Source of the DNA: CAWBOV01 sp963790525
GTDB taxonomy: Bacteria > Actinomycetota > Actinomycetes > Mycobacteriales > Jatrophihabitantaceae
Assembly (NCBI GenBank): GCA_963790525.1
Contig: CAWBOV010000003.1
Span: 620,001-684,000 of the forward strand
Reading direction: 5' to 3'
DNA length: 64,000 nucleotides
The notes beneath the pieces are model-generated. The model was not told the DNA's origin. It saw nothing but the letters and a program-made list of their open reading frames with translations, and searched no databases. Of the stretch, positions 1-7,566 are shown in pieces. Position numbers and translations under genes: made by a program. The first letter of the stretch is position 1, and each line of letters starts with the position of its first letter.

Positions 1-438
1 TCCGGAGGACGCCAGCGTCATGCCGCCTTCTGCAGCATTGCGCGCGTGCTCGGCGTACTGGTTGTGGTACTCGTTCGCCTGCCCGCCGACGAAGATCAGG
101 CCCATGATCAGGGTGACCGTGAACCAGCGGCGCAGCCCGTAGACGTCGCCCTTCTCCGCGGCGAACACGCCGAGCTGGCAGGTGACGCTGGAGGCCACGA
201 GGATGATCGTGAAGACGGCCGCGTAGGGCACGTCGAGCTTGGTCGGCGCCATCGGCCAGTCACCCGAATGCACCGCACGCACGGTGAAGTACATGGCGAA
301 GAGGCCGGCGAAGAACATCAGCTCGCTGGAGAGCCAGACGATGGTTCCCACGCTCACCAGGTTCGGCCTGGTGAGGGAGTGCACCTTGCTGGTCTCGAAG
401 GCGGGCTGCGCACCTGGAGTGGTCACGGCGGATGTCAC
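1..438 (-). CDS. ctaE: Cytochrome c oxidase subunit III, C-terminus cut by window edge
   Basis: Reading the minus strand from a GTG at 438 gives 146 residues open to the window edge, so the C-terminal part (about 55 residues in a usual 200-residue protein) is missing. The N-terminus holds VGTIVWLSSELMFFAGLFA, the first membrane segment of actinobacterial subunit III, followed by two more hydrophobic helices near residues 70-90 and 108-120. The family is a core membrane subunit of the aa3 terminal oxidase, which reduces oxygen at the end of the respiratory chain. A CtaG-like oxidase assembly gene lies 1.1 kb away on the other strand, which fits. Identification is firm; the GTG start is inferred from family alignment by eye. 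Confidence 0.9.
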   Translation of the reverse strand, partial: MTSAVTTPGAQPAFETSKVHSLTRPNLVSVGTIVWLSSELMFFAGLFAMYFTVRAVHSGDWPMAPTKLDVPYAAVFTIILVASSVTCQLGVFAAEKGDVYGLRRWFTVTLIMGLIFVGGQANEYHNQYAEHARNAAEGGMTLASSG

Positions 439-502
439 GCGCTCAGTATGGCTGGCCGCATGACCGGCGGTGCGTCGGGGTCGGCCTTCGGCGGGTCGGC
501 AC

Positions 503-1480
503 TCAGACCGTCCGTAGCAGGGCCCGGTCGATGGCCTGGTAGTCGGCCCGCGACAGCGGCCCGGCGTCGACCGCGCCGCAGTTCTCCTCGACCTGCGCCT
601 GGTTGCGGAAGCCCGGGATGGGGATGGCGCGGCGGCTGGCCGCCAGGATCCAGGCGAGCGCTCCCTGCGCCAGCGTCCGGCCGTCCGTCGTGAGGTGACC
701 GCGCACGATCTCCAGCTGGTCGAGGAACTCCTGGCTCGGCCGCCCGTCCTGGAACCAGCGCAGCCACTCCGGCTGGTTGCCCCTGATGTCGTCGGCGGGC
801 AGCCTGCTCTGCGCGGTGTAGCGACCACCGAGCAGGCCCATCGCCAGCGGCGAGCGACACAGGGCCGCGAGGTCGAACATCTGGACCAGGCGCAGCATGA
901 TCGGGTTGTCGTCGAAGACGTTCAGCTGGATCTGCACCGCGGTCAGGTGCCGCCCGTGGACGAAGGCCCGCAGCTGGTCGGGGTCGTCGGTGCTGACGCC
1001 CCACCACCGGATCAGCCCCTCGCCGACCAGATCCTCCAGGGCATCGGTGAGCTCCCGGGCGCGGGACTCCGGGATGTCCGGCGTGTGCAGCTGGTACAGG
1101 TCGATGGTGTCGCGGCCGAGCCGGCGCAGCGAGGCCTCCAGCGCGGTCCGGAGGTACTCGGGAGTCGTGTCGACGCCGGTCAGCTGCCGGGTCTGCTCGT
1201 CGATCGTGTTGCCGAACTTGGTCGCGACCAGCACGTCCGGGTGCGCCGCGAGTACCGGGGCCAGCAGGCGCTCGCTGTGCCCGGCCCCGTAGGCGTCCGC
1301 GGTGTCGAAGAGCGTGATGCCCAGCTCGACGGCGCGGTGCAGGGCGCGGGTGGACTCCGCGTCGTCGACCCCGGCGTAGCCCAGCTGCTGGTCCCCGGCG
1401 GCCATGGCCCCGCCGATCGCCCAGCAGCCCATGCCCAGGGCGCTCACCTGCAGACCCGATTTGCCCAACCGCCGACTCAT
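503..1480 (-). CDS. Aldo/keto reductase
   Basis: A 325-residue (beta/alpha)8 oxidoreductase of the aldo/keto reductase superfamily, expected to use NADPH to reduce a carbonyl; the substrate cannot be read from sequence. The catalytic tetrad is visible: Asp59 and Tyr64 in FDTADAYGAGHSE, Lys88 in VATKFGN and His132 in YQLHTPD. The C-terminal IPIPGFRNQAQVEEN stretch is the usual cofactor phosphate-binding segment. ATG at 1480 is taken as the start; a GTG one codon upstream (1483) is also possible. It stands between ctaE and a divergent oxidase assembly gene but has no obvious role in respiration. Confidence 0.88.
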   Translation of the reverse strand: MSRRLGKSGLQVSALGMGCWAIGGAMAAGDQQLGYAGVDDAESTRALHRAVELGITLFDTADAYGAGHSERLLAPVLAAHPDVLVATKFGNTIDEQTRQLTGVDTTPEYLRTALEASLRRLGRDTIDLYQLHTPDIPESRARELTDALEDLVGEGLIRWWGVSTDDPDQLRAFVHGRHLTAVQIQLNVFDDNPIMLRLVQMFDLAALCRSPLAMGLLGGRYTAQSRLPADDIRGNQPEWLRWFQDGRPSQEFLDQLEIVRGHLTTDGRTLAQGALAWILAASRRAIPIPGFRNQAQVEENCGAVDAGPLSRADYQAIDRALLRTV

Positions 1481-1517
1481 CACGGGTCCGTCTTACAGGA
1501 GCACCGCCCCACCTCTC

Positions 1518-1523
1518 TACCCT
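1518..1523 (+). promoter_or_regulatory. Putative -10 hexamer TACCCT for leaderless ctaG-like mRNA
   Basis: TACCCT lies 7 nt before the ATG at 1531, and no Shine-Dalgarno sequence lies in between. This spacing would place the transcription start at or next to the start codon. Confidence 0.4.
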
Positions 1524-1530
1524 TGGCGGC

Positions 1531-2475
1531 ATGCTCACTGCGCACGGAGGCGAGGATCTCGGCGAGAGCGTCGCCCCTGTGTCCGTGGTGAACGTCCTCA
1601 CGCGCAGTGCCGTCAACCCGTGGCCGGCCGCCGTCCTGGTGGCCGTTGCCGTCGCCTACGTCGCCGGGGTGTGGGTGCTGCACCGCCGCGGTGATGCCTG
1701 GTCACCGTGGCGCGCGGCGTCCTTCCTGGTCCCGGGACTGGGGCTGATCGCCTACGCCACGATGGGCGGGCCGGGCTATTACGACGACTCCGTCTTCTCC
1801 GTGCACATGGCACAACACATGGTCCTGATGATGGTCTCGCCGATCTTCCTGGCGTTGGGCGCACCGGTCACCCTGGCGTTGCGGACGCTGCCCCGCGCGC
1901 CACGGGCACTGCTGCTGCGCGTCCTGCACAGCCGGTTCGCCGCGGTGCTCGGCTTCCCGCTGGTCGGATGGGCCCTCTACGTCGCCAGCCCGTTCGCCCT
2001 GTACTTCTCCGGCTGGTACCGGGCCACGCTCGAGCACCCGTTCCTGCACGAGGCCATGCACCTGCACTTCCTGCTCGTGGGGTGCCTGTTCTTCTGGCCG
2101 ATGGTCGGCATCGACCCGATACCGGGGCGGGTGGCGCATCCGTTCCGTTTCCTGATCGTCGTCACGACGCTGCCCTTCCACGCCATCCTGGGATTGGCGA
2201 TCTACACCACCGACGGGCTGATCGCGGGCAATTACTACCCGTCACTGCACCAGGCCTGGCTGGACCCGTTGCAGGACCAGCACGTCGCGGGCGGGCTGCT
2301 CTGGTCCTCCGGCGAGGCGGTCGGTCTGATCATGCTGGCCGTCATCGGCGTGCAGTGGATGCGGGCGTCCGAGCGCGAGGCGATCCGCGAGGACCGGCGC
2401 ATGGACCGGCTCGAGTCCGAGGCCCGCGCCACGCAGGCCCGAGCTGCCGCCGTCCCCGTCGAGGGCGCCCGTTAG
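1531..2475 (+). CDS. Cytochrome c oxidase assembly protein, CtaG (caa3) family
   Basis: A 314-residue multi-pass membrane protein with about seven hydrophobic segments between residues 25 and 280. Conserved His-containing motifs of the COG3336/CtaG_caa3 family are visible: HMAQHMVLMM near residue 91, LHEAMHLHFL near 170, and a later DQHVAGGLLW. The family helps insert the CuB centre in oxidase subunit I. The charged tail (about residues 285-314) is cytoplasmic-looking. Placement beside ctaE supports the call. The ATG at 1531 is preceded by TACCCT at 1518-1523 and by no ribosome binding site, so the message may be leaderless. Confidence 0.85.
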   Translation: MLTAHGGEDLGESVAPVSVVNVLTRSAVNPWPAAVLVAVAVAYVAGVWVLHRRGDAWSPWRAASFLVPGLGLIAYATMGGPGYYDDSVFSVHMAQHMVLMMVSPIFLALGAPVTLALRTLPRAPRALLLRVLHSRFAAVLGFPLVGWALYVASPFALYFSGWYRATLEHPFLHEAMHLHFLLVGCLFFWPMVGIDPIPGRVAHPFRFLIVVTTLPFHAILGLAIYTTDGLIAGNYYPSLHQAWLDPLQDQHVAGGLLWSSGEAVGLIMLAVIGVQWMRASEREAIREDRRMDRLESEARATQARAAAVPVEGAR

Positions 2476-2478
2476 CAT
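2473..2478 (+). promoter_or_regulatory. Putative -10 hexamer TAGCAT, leaderless start at 2486
   Basis: TAGCAT sits 7 nt before the ATG at 2486 and its first three bases are also the stop codon of the upstream gene. No ribosome binding site is seen between. Confidence 0.45.
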
Positions 2479-2485
2479 TGCGGCC

Positions 2486-2908
2486 ATGGCCGACCTCAGT
2501 GCTGAGCGCGTGATCGTGCTCGTCTACAGCCAACGCCCCGAGATCCGCGCCGCCGTGCGCTCGGCGGTGGGGCGGCGCCCGTCGATCGAGTCGCCGCGCA
2601 TCGAGTGGGTGGAGTGCGCGACCGACCGCGAGGTCGTCCTGCAGCTGGACACCGGGGAGATCGACCTGGCCATCCTCGACGGTGAGGCGCAGCCCACCGG
2701 TGGCATGGGTCTGAGCCGCCAGTTCAAGTACGAGATCACCGACTGCCCGCCCATCGCGGTGCTCGTCGCCCGCAAGCAGGACGCCTGGCTGGCCAGCTGG
2801 TCACTCGCCGACGCGGTGATCAGCGCTCCGCTGGATCCGGTCGACGCGGCGGCCACGGTCGCCGGGCTGCTGCGGGTGCGGACCAGTGGCATCCCCGTCG
2901 TCCGCTGA
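2486..2908 (+). CDS. Response-regulator receiver-like protein of unknown role
   Basis: A 140-residue single-domain protein that looks like a degenerate receiver domain: a hydrophobic first strand (RVIVLVYSQRPEIRAAV), a DLAILDGEAQPTGG strand-loop where the phospho-acceptor Asp would sit, and a later IAVLVARKQDAWLASW strand with Lys. There is no output domain. The acidic pocket after strand 1 is poorly kept, so phosphorylation is doubtful. The gene overlaps the start of trpD by 23 bp, so the two are probably co-transcribed. Similar small receiver-like proteins sit before trpD in other actinobacteria as far as I recall; function is unknown. Confidence 0.65.
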   Translation: MADLSAERVIVLVYSQRPEIRAAVRSAVGRRPSIESPRIEWVECATDREVVLQLDTGEIDLAILDGEAQPTGGMGLSRQFKYEITDCPPIAVLVARKQDAWLASWSLADAVISAPLDPVDAAATVAGLLRVRTSGIPVVR

Positions 2909-3962
2909 CGCGCCTGCCCCGACCTGGAGGGCCATCCTCGGCGAACTGATCCGGGGCGGCGAGCTCACCGGCGAGGACACCGCCTGGGCGATGGGCGAGA
3001 TCATGTCGGGCGAGGCCACCGCCGCGCAGCTTGCCGGTTTCGCCGTGTTGTTGCGGGCCAAGGGCGAGACCCCGGCCGAGCTGCGGGTCTGGCGCGGGCC
3101 ATGCTCGCCCGCTCGCCCCGGGTCGAGGTGGCCGGGCGGTGTGTCGACGTGGTCGGCACCGGCGGGGACGGTGCGCACACGGTGAACCTGTCGACGATGG
3201 CTGCGATCGTGGTCGCCGGTTCCGGCCGCACCGTCGTCAAGCACGGCAACCGCGCCGCGTCGAGCCGGTGCGGGACCGCGGACGTGTTGGAGGAGCTGGG
3301 CGTCGTCATCGACCTGCCGGCCGCGGGGGTGGCCCGCACGGCCGCCGAGGTCGGCATCGGTTTCTGCTTCGCGCCGGTCTTCCACTCCGGGCTGCGCCAC
3401 GCGGGCGCCCCGCGCCGGGAGCTCGGCGTGCCGACCGCGTTCAACCTGCTGGGGCCCCTGACCAACCCGGCCCGGCCCTCGGCCGCCGCCATCGGGTGCG
3501 CCGACCTGGCCGGTGCGCCGATCATGGCTCGGGTGCTGGCCGACCGCGGCGACAGCGCGCTGGTCTTCCACGGCGACGACGGTCTGGACGAGCTCGACCA
3601 CGGCGACCACCTCCCGCGCCTGGGTCGTGCACGAGGGGGCTGTGGTCGAGGCGGTCGTGGATCCGTCGGTGCTGGGCATTCCGGCCTCGGCACCCGACGC
3701 CCTGACCGGCGGCGACGCGCCGTTCAATGCGGGCGTGGTGCGCGACGTGCTCGGCGGCGCGCCCGGACCGGTCCGCGACGCCGTGCTGCTCAACGCGGCT
3801 GCCGGTATCGCCGCCTTCGACGCCGACCTGGCCGACCTCACCGCCGGATTGCGTCGGGGCCTGTCCGCGGCGGCAGCGGCCATCGATTCCGGGGCGGCGG
3901 CCGAGCTGCTCAGCCGGTGGGTCGTGGCGAGCCGGGCGGCGCGGGGCGAGCCGGCGCTCTAG
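2886..3962 (+). CDS. trpD: Anthranilate phosphoribosyltransferase, two compensating frameshifts
   Basis: The enzyme transfers phosphoribose from PRPP to anthranilate in tryptophan synthesis. The reading runs GTG2886 to about 3087 in frame, then shifts, then shifts back near 3596, and ends with TAG at 3960-3962. Restored, it gives about 358 residues with the family motifs VDVVGTGGDGAHTVNLST, VKHGNRAASSRCG and FNLLGPLTNPARP. At 3085-3087 a G is missing (ELR then GLARAML needs GGGG). At 3596 an extra G splits DELTTATTSRAW. The two errors cancel, so the end frame equals the start frame. Both lie in short G or CGA runs, typical of read errors. No other trp gene is near. Confidence 0.88.
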
Positions 3963-4025
3963 CGGCAGACCCTCGGCCGTGGGAACGTCCGCCGAGCGGG
4001 CAGAACCGTGAGCCGAGCGGGTGGC

Positions 4026-4313
4026 TCAGTCGTCGTCGGTGGATCCGATGTCGAAGGCGGCGTCGAGGTCGTGACGGGAGTACGCGCGGAACGCGACATG
4101 GGTGTCGGTGGCGACCACTCCCGGCACCTTGCTGATGTGCCCCGCGATCACCTCGGCGATCTGGTCGAACTCCCGCACCCGGACGACGGCGATCAGGTCG
4201 ACGTCCCCGGCGACGGAGTAGACCTCACTGACCCCCTCGATGTCGGCGATCTGCTGGGCGACCTCGGGGATCTTGTCGCTCTCGACGGCGATCATGACGA
4301 TCGTGGTGATCAT
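4026..4313 (-). CDS. Stand-alone Lrp/AsnC ligand-binding (RAM) domain protein
   Basis: A 95-residue protein consisting only of the RAM (regulation of amino acid metabolism) fold, without the helix-turn-helix of Lrp. The pattern beta-alpha-beta-beta-alpha-beta is readable: MITTIVMIAVESDKIPEVA, then VSEVYSVAGDVDLIAVVRV and VPGVVATDTHVAF. Such proteins form oligomers and bind amino acids or act as partners for full-length regulators. The ATG at 4313 overlaps a TGA (ATGA) in one of the frames of the upstream nuclease gene, which supports co-transcription with it. The acidic tail GSTDDD is unremarkable. Confidence 0.85.
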   Translation of the reverse strand: MITTIVMIAVESDKIPEVAQQIADIEGVSEVYSVAGDVDLIAVVRVREFDQIAEVIAGHISKVPGVVATDTHVAFRAYSRHDLDAAFDIGSTDDD

Positions 4314-6183
4314 GGCGAGATCCTAATCTCCACGCCGGGCAGGGCGACGGCGGACGGGTGACGGTCCACCGACGATCGCGGCCCTCCCCGGGCCGGGCGC
4401 GCGACAGCGAGAGCGGGCGGCGGTCGGCGAAGGGGTGCGCGGCCAGGCGCGCGTCCGCGGCGTTGTCGCAGAAGCGGTGGAACCTGCCGGCGCCGAAGGC
4501 GGGGCAGGCCCAGCCGTCGGTGGAGCGCACCAGGCGGGTGCCGTCGGACTCGAGCCAGCGCAGCACGCACTCGGTCTCCTCCGCCGATGCCGCGCGCAGC
4601 GGCCCCGGGCCGGGTTCCACGGCGTCGGCGGTCAGCACGAGCGAGTCGACGACGGGCATCGGGGCGACCCCGCGTGGCGCGGTGGCCGACGCGGCGAGGC
4701 GGCCGTACCTGATGACCGACAGCTCCCAGCCGCCGTCACCGTCGGGGCGCGCGGCCACGATCTCGGCCACGCTGGACAGCGAGACGATCCGCTGCATCCG
4801 CGCGCACGCCCGGACCACGACGGCGATCCTGTCGCGGACCGCCGCCGCCTCCTCGTACCGTGCCTGCTCGGACAGGCGTGCCAGCCGGTGCCGCAGTGGC
4901 TGGACGAGGGACTCGATGTCCCCGCTCCACGCGCTGGCGACGGCCTCGGCGAGGCCCCGGTACTGAGCCTCGTCGATCCGGTGCTCGCAGGGAGCCGGGC
5001 ACTTGCCCATGCCGGCCAGCGCGCAGGCCGCCCGCGTGGTCGAGGTCGTCGAGAGGCGGTCGGTGCACTGGCGCAACGGCACCGCGTCGTGCAGCGCGTC
5101 CCGGATGGCCTCGGCCTGCCGTTGGGACCGCAGCGGCCCGAGGTAGGGGGCGCCGTCGTCGCGGACCTCGCGCACGATCGACAGCCGCGGGAAGACCTCT
5201 CTCGTCAGCTTGAGCCACACCGCTCGTTCCGGGAACTTGGAGCGCTTGTTGTAGCGGGGCTTGTGCCCGGCGATCAAGCGCAACTCGCGCACCTGGGCCT
5301 CGAGGGCGTGGGCACAGGAGACGGCGTCCACCCGATCCGCCAGGCCCACCATCTCGCCCATACGGCTGCGGGTCTCACTGGCGACGAAGTACTGGCGCAC
5401 GCGCGAGCGCAGTGAGCGGCTCGTCCCGACGTAGAGCGGCTCACCGCGGGCGTCGCGGAAGATGTAGACGCCGGGCGTGTCGGGCAGGTGGTCGGCGAGG
5501 TGCCGCTTGCTGCGCTGCGCCGGAGTGACCTGCGCGGTGAACGAACGCAGCTCCGGCAGCGACTGGACGCCGAGCGTGCCCAGCCGCGCGATCAGCCCGT
5601 GCAGGACGTCGACGGTCGCCTCCGCATCGGCGAGCGCGCGATGGTTCGGTGTGGTGTCGGCACGGAAGAACGCAGCCAGCGTCCCGAGCTTGCAGTTGGG
5701 GACCTCGTCGCGGGTCAGGACGCGGCGGGCGAGCACGGCGGTGTCGACGATCGGCGGCCCGGGCCAGGCGCGCCCGGTCGCGACGCAGGCCGCGCGCAGG
5801 AAGCCCACGTCGAACGGGGCGTTGTGCGCGACCAGCACCGCGCCCGCAGCGAACTCCAGGAAGGCGGGCAGGACCTGCTCGATCGTCGGCGCCCCGACGA
5901 CCATGGCGTCGGTGATGCCGGTGAGCACGCTGACGAAGGGCGTGATGCCGCGCTGCGGATCGACGAGCGTCTGGAAGCGGCCGAGGACCTCGCCACCGCA
6001 GACGCGCACGGCGCCGATCTCGGTGATCGCGTCCGCGCCGGCCGCACCGCCCGTCGTCTCCAGGTCCACCACCACGAAGGTCGTCAGCCGGAGCGGCTCG
6101 TCGAGCTCGTCCAGGCGGGTCTGCACGTACCCGCCGCGGGCCGGGTCACGCTCCAGCGGGCGCACGCGCCAGGCCGCCGTCAC
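4225..6183 (-). CDS. DEDDh exonuclease fused to GIY-YIG (UvrC-like) nuclease
   Basis: About 650 residues. The N-terminal third is a DnaQ-like 3'-5' exonuclease: VVVDLETTGG (Asp-Glu), VLVAHNAPFDVGFL and HRALADAEAT. The middle is a GIY-YIG endonuclease, TPGVYIFRDARGEPLYVGTSRSLRSRVRQYF, followed by UvrC-like cysteines (CALAGMGKCPAPCEH) and a UvrB-binding-like YEEAAAVRDRI stretch. The family matches M. tuberculosis Rv2191, a DNA repair candidate. Both ends are uncertain. The open frame runs to 4225, deep into the next gene, whereas a +/-1 shift near 4340-4400 would end it at 4310 (ATGA overlap) or about 4323. At the front, TACCGT six bases before ATG6224 suggests the true start is there with one missing base near 6183. 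Confidence 0.82.
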   Translation of the reverse strand: MTAAWRVRPLERDPARGGYVQTRLDELDEPLRLTTFVVVDLETTGGAAGADAITEIGAVRVCGGEVLGRFQTLVDPQRGITPFVSVLTGITDAMVVGAPTIEQVLPAFLEFAAGAVLVAHNAPFDVGFLRAACVATGRAWPGPPIVDTAVLARRVLTRDEVPNCKLGTLAAFFRADTTPNHRALADAEATVDVLHGLIARLGTLGVQSLPELRSFTAQVTPAQRSKRHLADHLPDTPGVYIFRDARGEPLYVGTSRSLRSRVRQYFVASETRSRMGEMVGLADRVDAVSCAHALEAQVRELRLIAGHKPRYNKRSKFPERAVWLKLTREVFPRLSIVREVRDDGAPYLGPLRSQRQAEAIRDALHDAVPLRQCTDRLSTTSTTRAACALAGMGKCPAPCEHRIDEAQYRGLAEAVASAWSGDIESLVQPLRHRLARLSEQARYEEAAAVRDRIAVVVRACARMQRIVSLSSVAEIVAARPDGDGGWELSVIRYGRLAASATAPRGVAPMPVVDSLVLTADAVEPGPGPLRAASAEETECVLRWLESDGTRLVRSTDGWACPAFGAGRFHRFCDNAADARLAAHPFADRRPLSLSRARPGEGRDRRWTVTRPPSPCPAWRLGSRHDHHDRHDRRRERQDPRGRPADRRHRGGQ

Positions 6184-6306
6184 GAGGTGGTCTCGCTGGC
6201 GGGGATGCTCCGGGCGGTGGTCATGGGCCGACGGTAGGTCGGGGTACCGACGAAATCGGCGAGGCGCGCGCTCGGCTGTCCTCAGGCCAGGGCCCACGCG
6301 CGGTTC

Positions 6307-6312
6307 TAGGGT
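6307..6312 (+). promoter_or_regulatory. Putative -10 hexamer TAGGGT, leaderless start at 6319
   Basis: TAGGGT lies 6 nt before the ATG at 6319, the spacing expected for a leaderless message. The intervening GAGGGC is too close to act as a normal ribosome binding site. Confidence 0.45.
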
Positions 6313-6318
6313 GAGGGC

Positions 6319-6801
6319 ATGACGACGGACGGGGATCCGCGCTCTCTGCGCCGCGGTGACTTCGCCGTGCTGCGCGAGCTGCCGACACGCTGGTCCGACG
6401 ACGACTCCTACGGCCACGTCAACAACGTCGTGCACTACCTCCTCTTCGACACAGCCGTGAACGGTTGGCTGATCGAGGCGACCGGCACCGACATCCGCGC
6501 CCTGTCCGCGATCGGGCTGGTCGTGGAGACCTCGTGCCGCTACTTCGCCGAGCTGCGCTTCCCCGTCGTGGTCACGGCCGGGATCGGTCTCGAACGCCTG
6601 GGCAGGACGAGCGTGATCTACCGCCTGGCGCTGTTCGGCGACGGGGCCGAGCCGGCCGCCGTGGGGCGCTTCGTGCACGTGTACGTGGAGCGGAGCGGGC
6701 GCCGTCCGGTCGAGGTGCCCGAGGTCATCCGCAGGGCGCTCGCCGTCCTCGGTCCGGCCGGGGATGCCGCACGGGCGGAAACTGTCGTACCCCCTTCCTA
6801 G
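6319..6801 (+). CDS. Acyl-CoA thioesterase, hotdog fold (4HBT-like)
   Basis: A 160-residue single hotdog domain. The active-site segment RWSDDDSYGHVNNVVHYLLFD (read near residues 24-44) has the Asp and the GHVNN loop typical of 4-hydroxybenzoyl-CoA-thioesterase-like enzymes, and SCRYFAELRFPVVVTAGI is the central helix-strand junction. It should cleave an acyl-CoA thioester; the substrate is not readable. It is transcribed divergently from the exonuclease/GIY-YIG gene. Start chosen at ATG6319 because a -10-like TAGGGT lies 6 nt upstream. Confidence 0.85.
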   Translation: MTTDGDPRSLRRGDFAVLRELPTRWSDDDSYGHVNNVVHYLLFDTAVNGWLIEATGTDIRALSAIGLVVETSCRYFAELRFPVVVTAGIGLERLGRTSVIYRLALFGDGAEPAAVGRFVHVYVERSGRRPVEVPEVIRRALAVLGPAGDAARAETVVPPS

Positions 6802-6857
6802 CGTGGAGTCAGCAGCCGGGACCGATCCCGGCGGCACGATCCAGCGGAGGAAGCACC

Positions 6858-7217
6858 GTGCACATCAACTGCCAGTCCTGTCAGGTTCGCGATGTCGGCT
6901 GCGGCGACTGCGTCGTCAGCCTCATGATCCGCACGCCCACGGCACGGTTGGAGGTCGACGACGTCGAGGCCGCCGCGCTGGGCGTGCTCGCCTCCGCCGG
7001 GCTGGTGCCACCGCTGCGTCTGGCGACCCGCACCCACGCCCCGGCGACCGGTCTGCACGCGGCGGCGGCCGGTCTGCACGCGACGGCGGCAGGGTCGGCC
7101 CATCCGTCCGCCGCCCCGGCCTATCCGTCCACCTCGGCCCCCGAGCGGCGCGCGTCACGGCCCGGTCACGCCGTCCTCACGCGCCATCGCGTCCACGATC
7201 GGGGCGCCCCGGCGTGA
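6858..7217 (+). CDS. Small four-cysteine (CxxC-x6-CxxC) protein with Ala/His-rich tail
   Basis: A 119-residue protein of unknown function. The N-terminus carries Cys5, Cys8, Cys15 and Cys18 in MHINCQSCQVRDVGCGDCVV, a spacing that could hold zinc or another metal. Residues 30-53 form one predicted helix. From about residue 60 the sequence is low complexity, with a repeated ATGLHAAAAGLHATAAG pattern and many His, Pro and Ser. A GCGGAGG ribosome binding site at 6844-6850 precedes the GTG start. It sits just upstream of the riboswitch-controlled NlpC/P60 gene, an arrangement I believe recurs in actinobacteria. The cysteine head is probably the conserved part. Confidence 0.7.
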   Translation: MHINCQSCQVRDVGCGDCVVSLMIRTPTARLEVDDVEAAALGVLASAGLVPPLRLATRTHAPATGLHAAAAGLHATAAGSAHPSAAPAYPSTSAPERRASRPGHAVLTRHRVHDRGAPA

Positions 7218-7399
7218 CATCGAAGATCAACTTCCGCTGATGCGCCCCTTTTCGCCGCATATCCGAAGTGGTTGAGAGCTTTGCCACACGAAACACGCCA
7301 CACCCGATTGCATTGCACGCGGCGCGTGTCGTAATCTTTCCGAGACCTTCGGGACAGGCTCCGTTTCAACAGAAGCGGCACCGGAGGTCACCGCCGAAT

Positions 7400-7562
7400 C
7401 GTCGACAGCTCAGGCCGAGACGAACCGGGGAACCAGGTTCCTGGGGTGAATCGGCGCGGGGGAGTCCTGATGCAGTGATGCGTCAACGTCTTCCGCTGCG
7501 CTGTAGGGCATCTTCCGCAGCCCGAATCCGTCAGCTAACCCGGTAGGCGGTAGTGGAAGAAA
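7400..7562 (+). promoter_or_regulatory. c-di-AMP riboswitch (ydaO/yuaA class)
   Basis: The 350-base gap before the NlpC/P60 gene is not empty. It contains the conserved blocks of the ydaO/yuaA aptamer in the right order: CGAACCGGGGAACCA at about 7421-7435, TGGGGTGAATCGG at 7442-7454, and CCCGAATCCGTCAGCTAACC at 7521-7540 followed by CGGTAGGCGG. These match the class consensus as I know it, including the GTCAGCTAAC and GTAGGC core. The element ends only a few bases before the GTG start, so it probably acts on translation or through an overlapping terminator. In Streptomyces this riboswitch represses cell-wall hydrolase genes when c-di-AMP is high. The outer limits given here are approximate. 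Confidence 0.9.
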
Positions 7563-7566
7563 TGGA

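Noticed and set aside
3962..4025. Possible terminator between trpD and the RAM gene
   Set aside because: The CCGAGCGGG copies are direct, not inverted, repeats and no U-run follows, so no hairpin terminator is supported.
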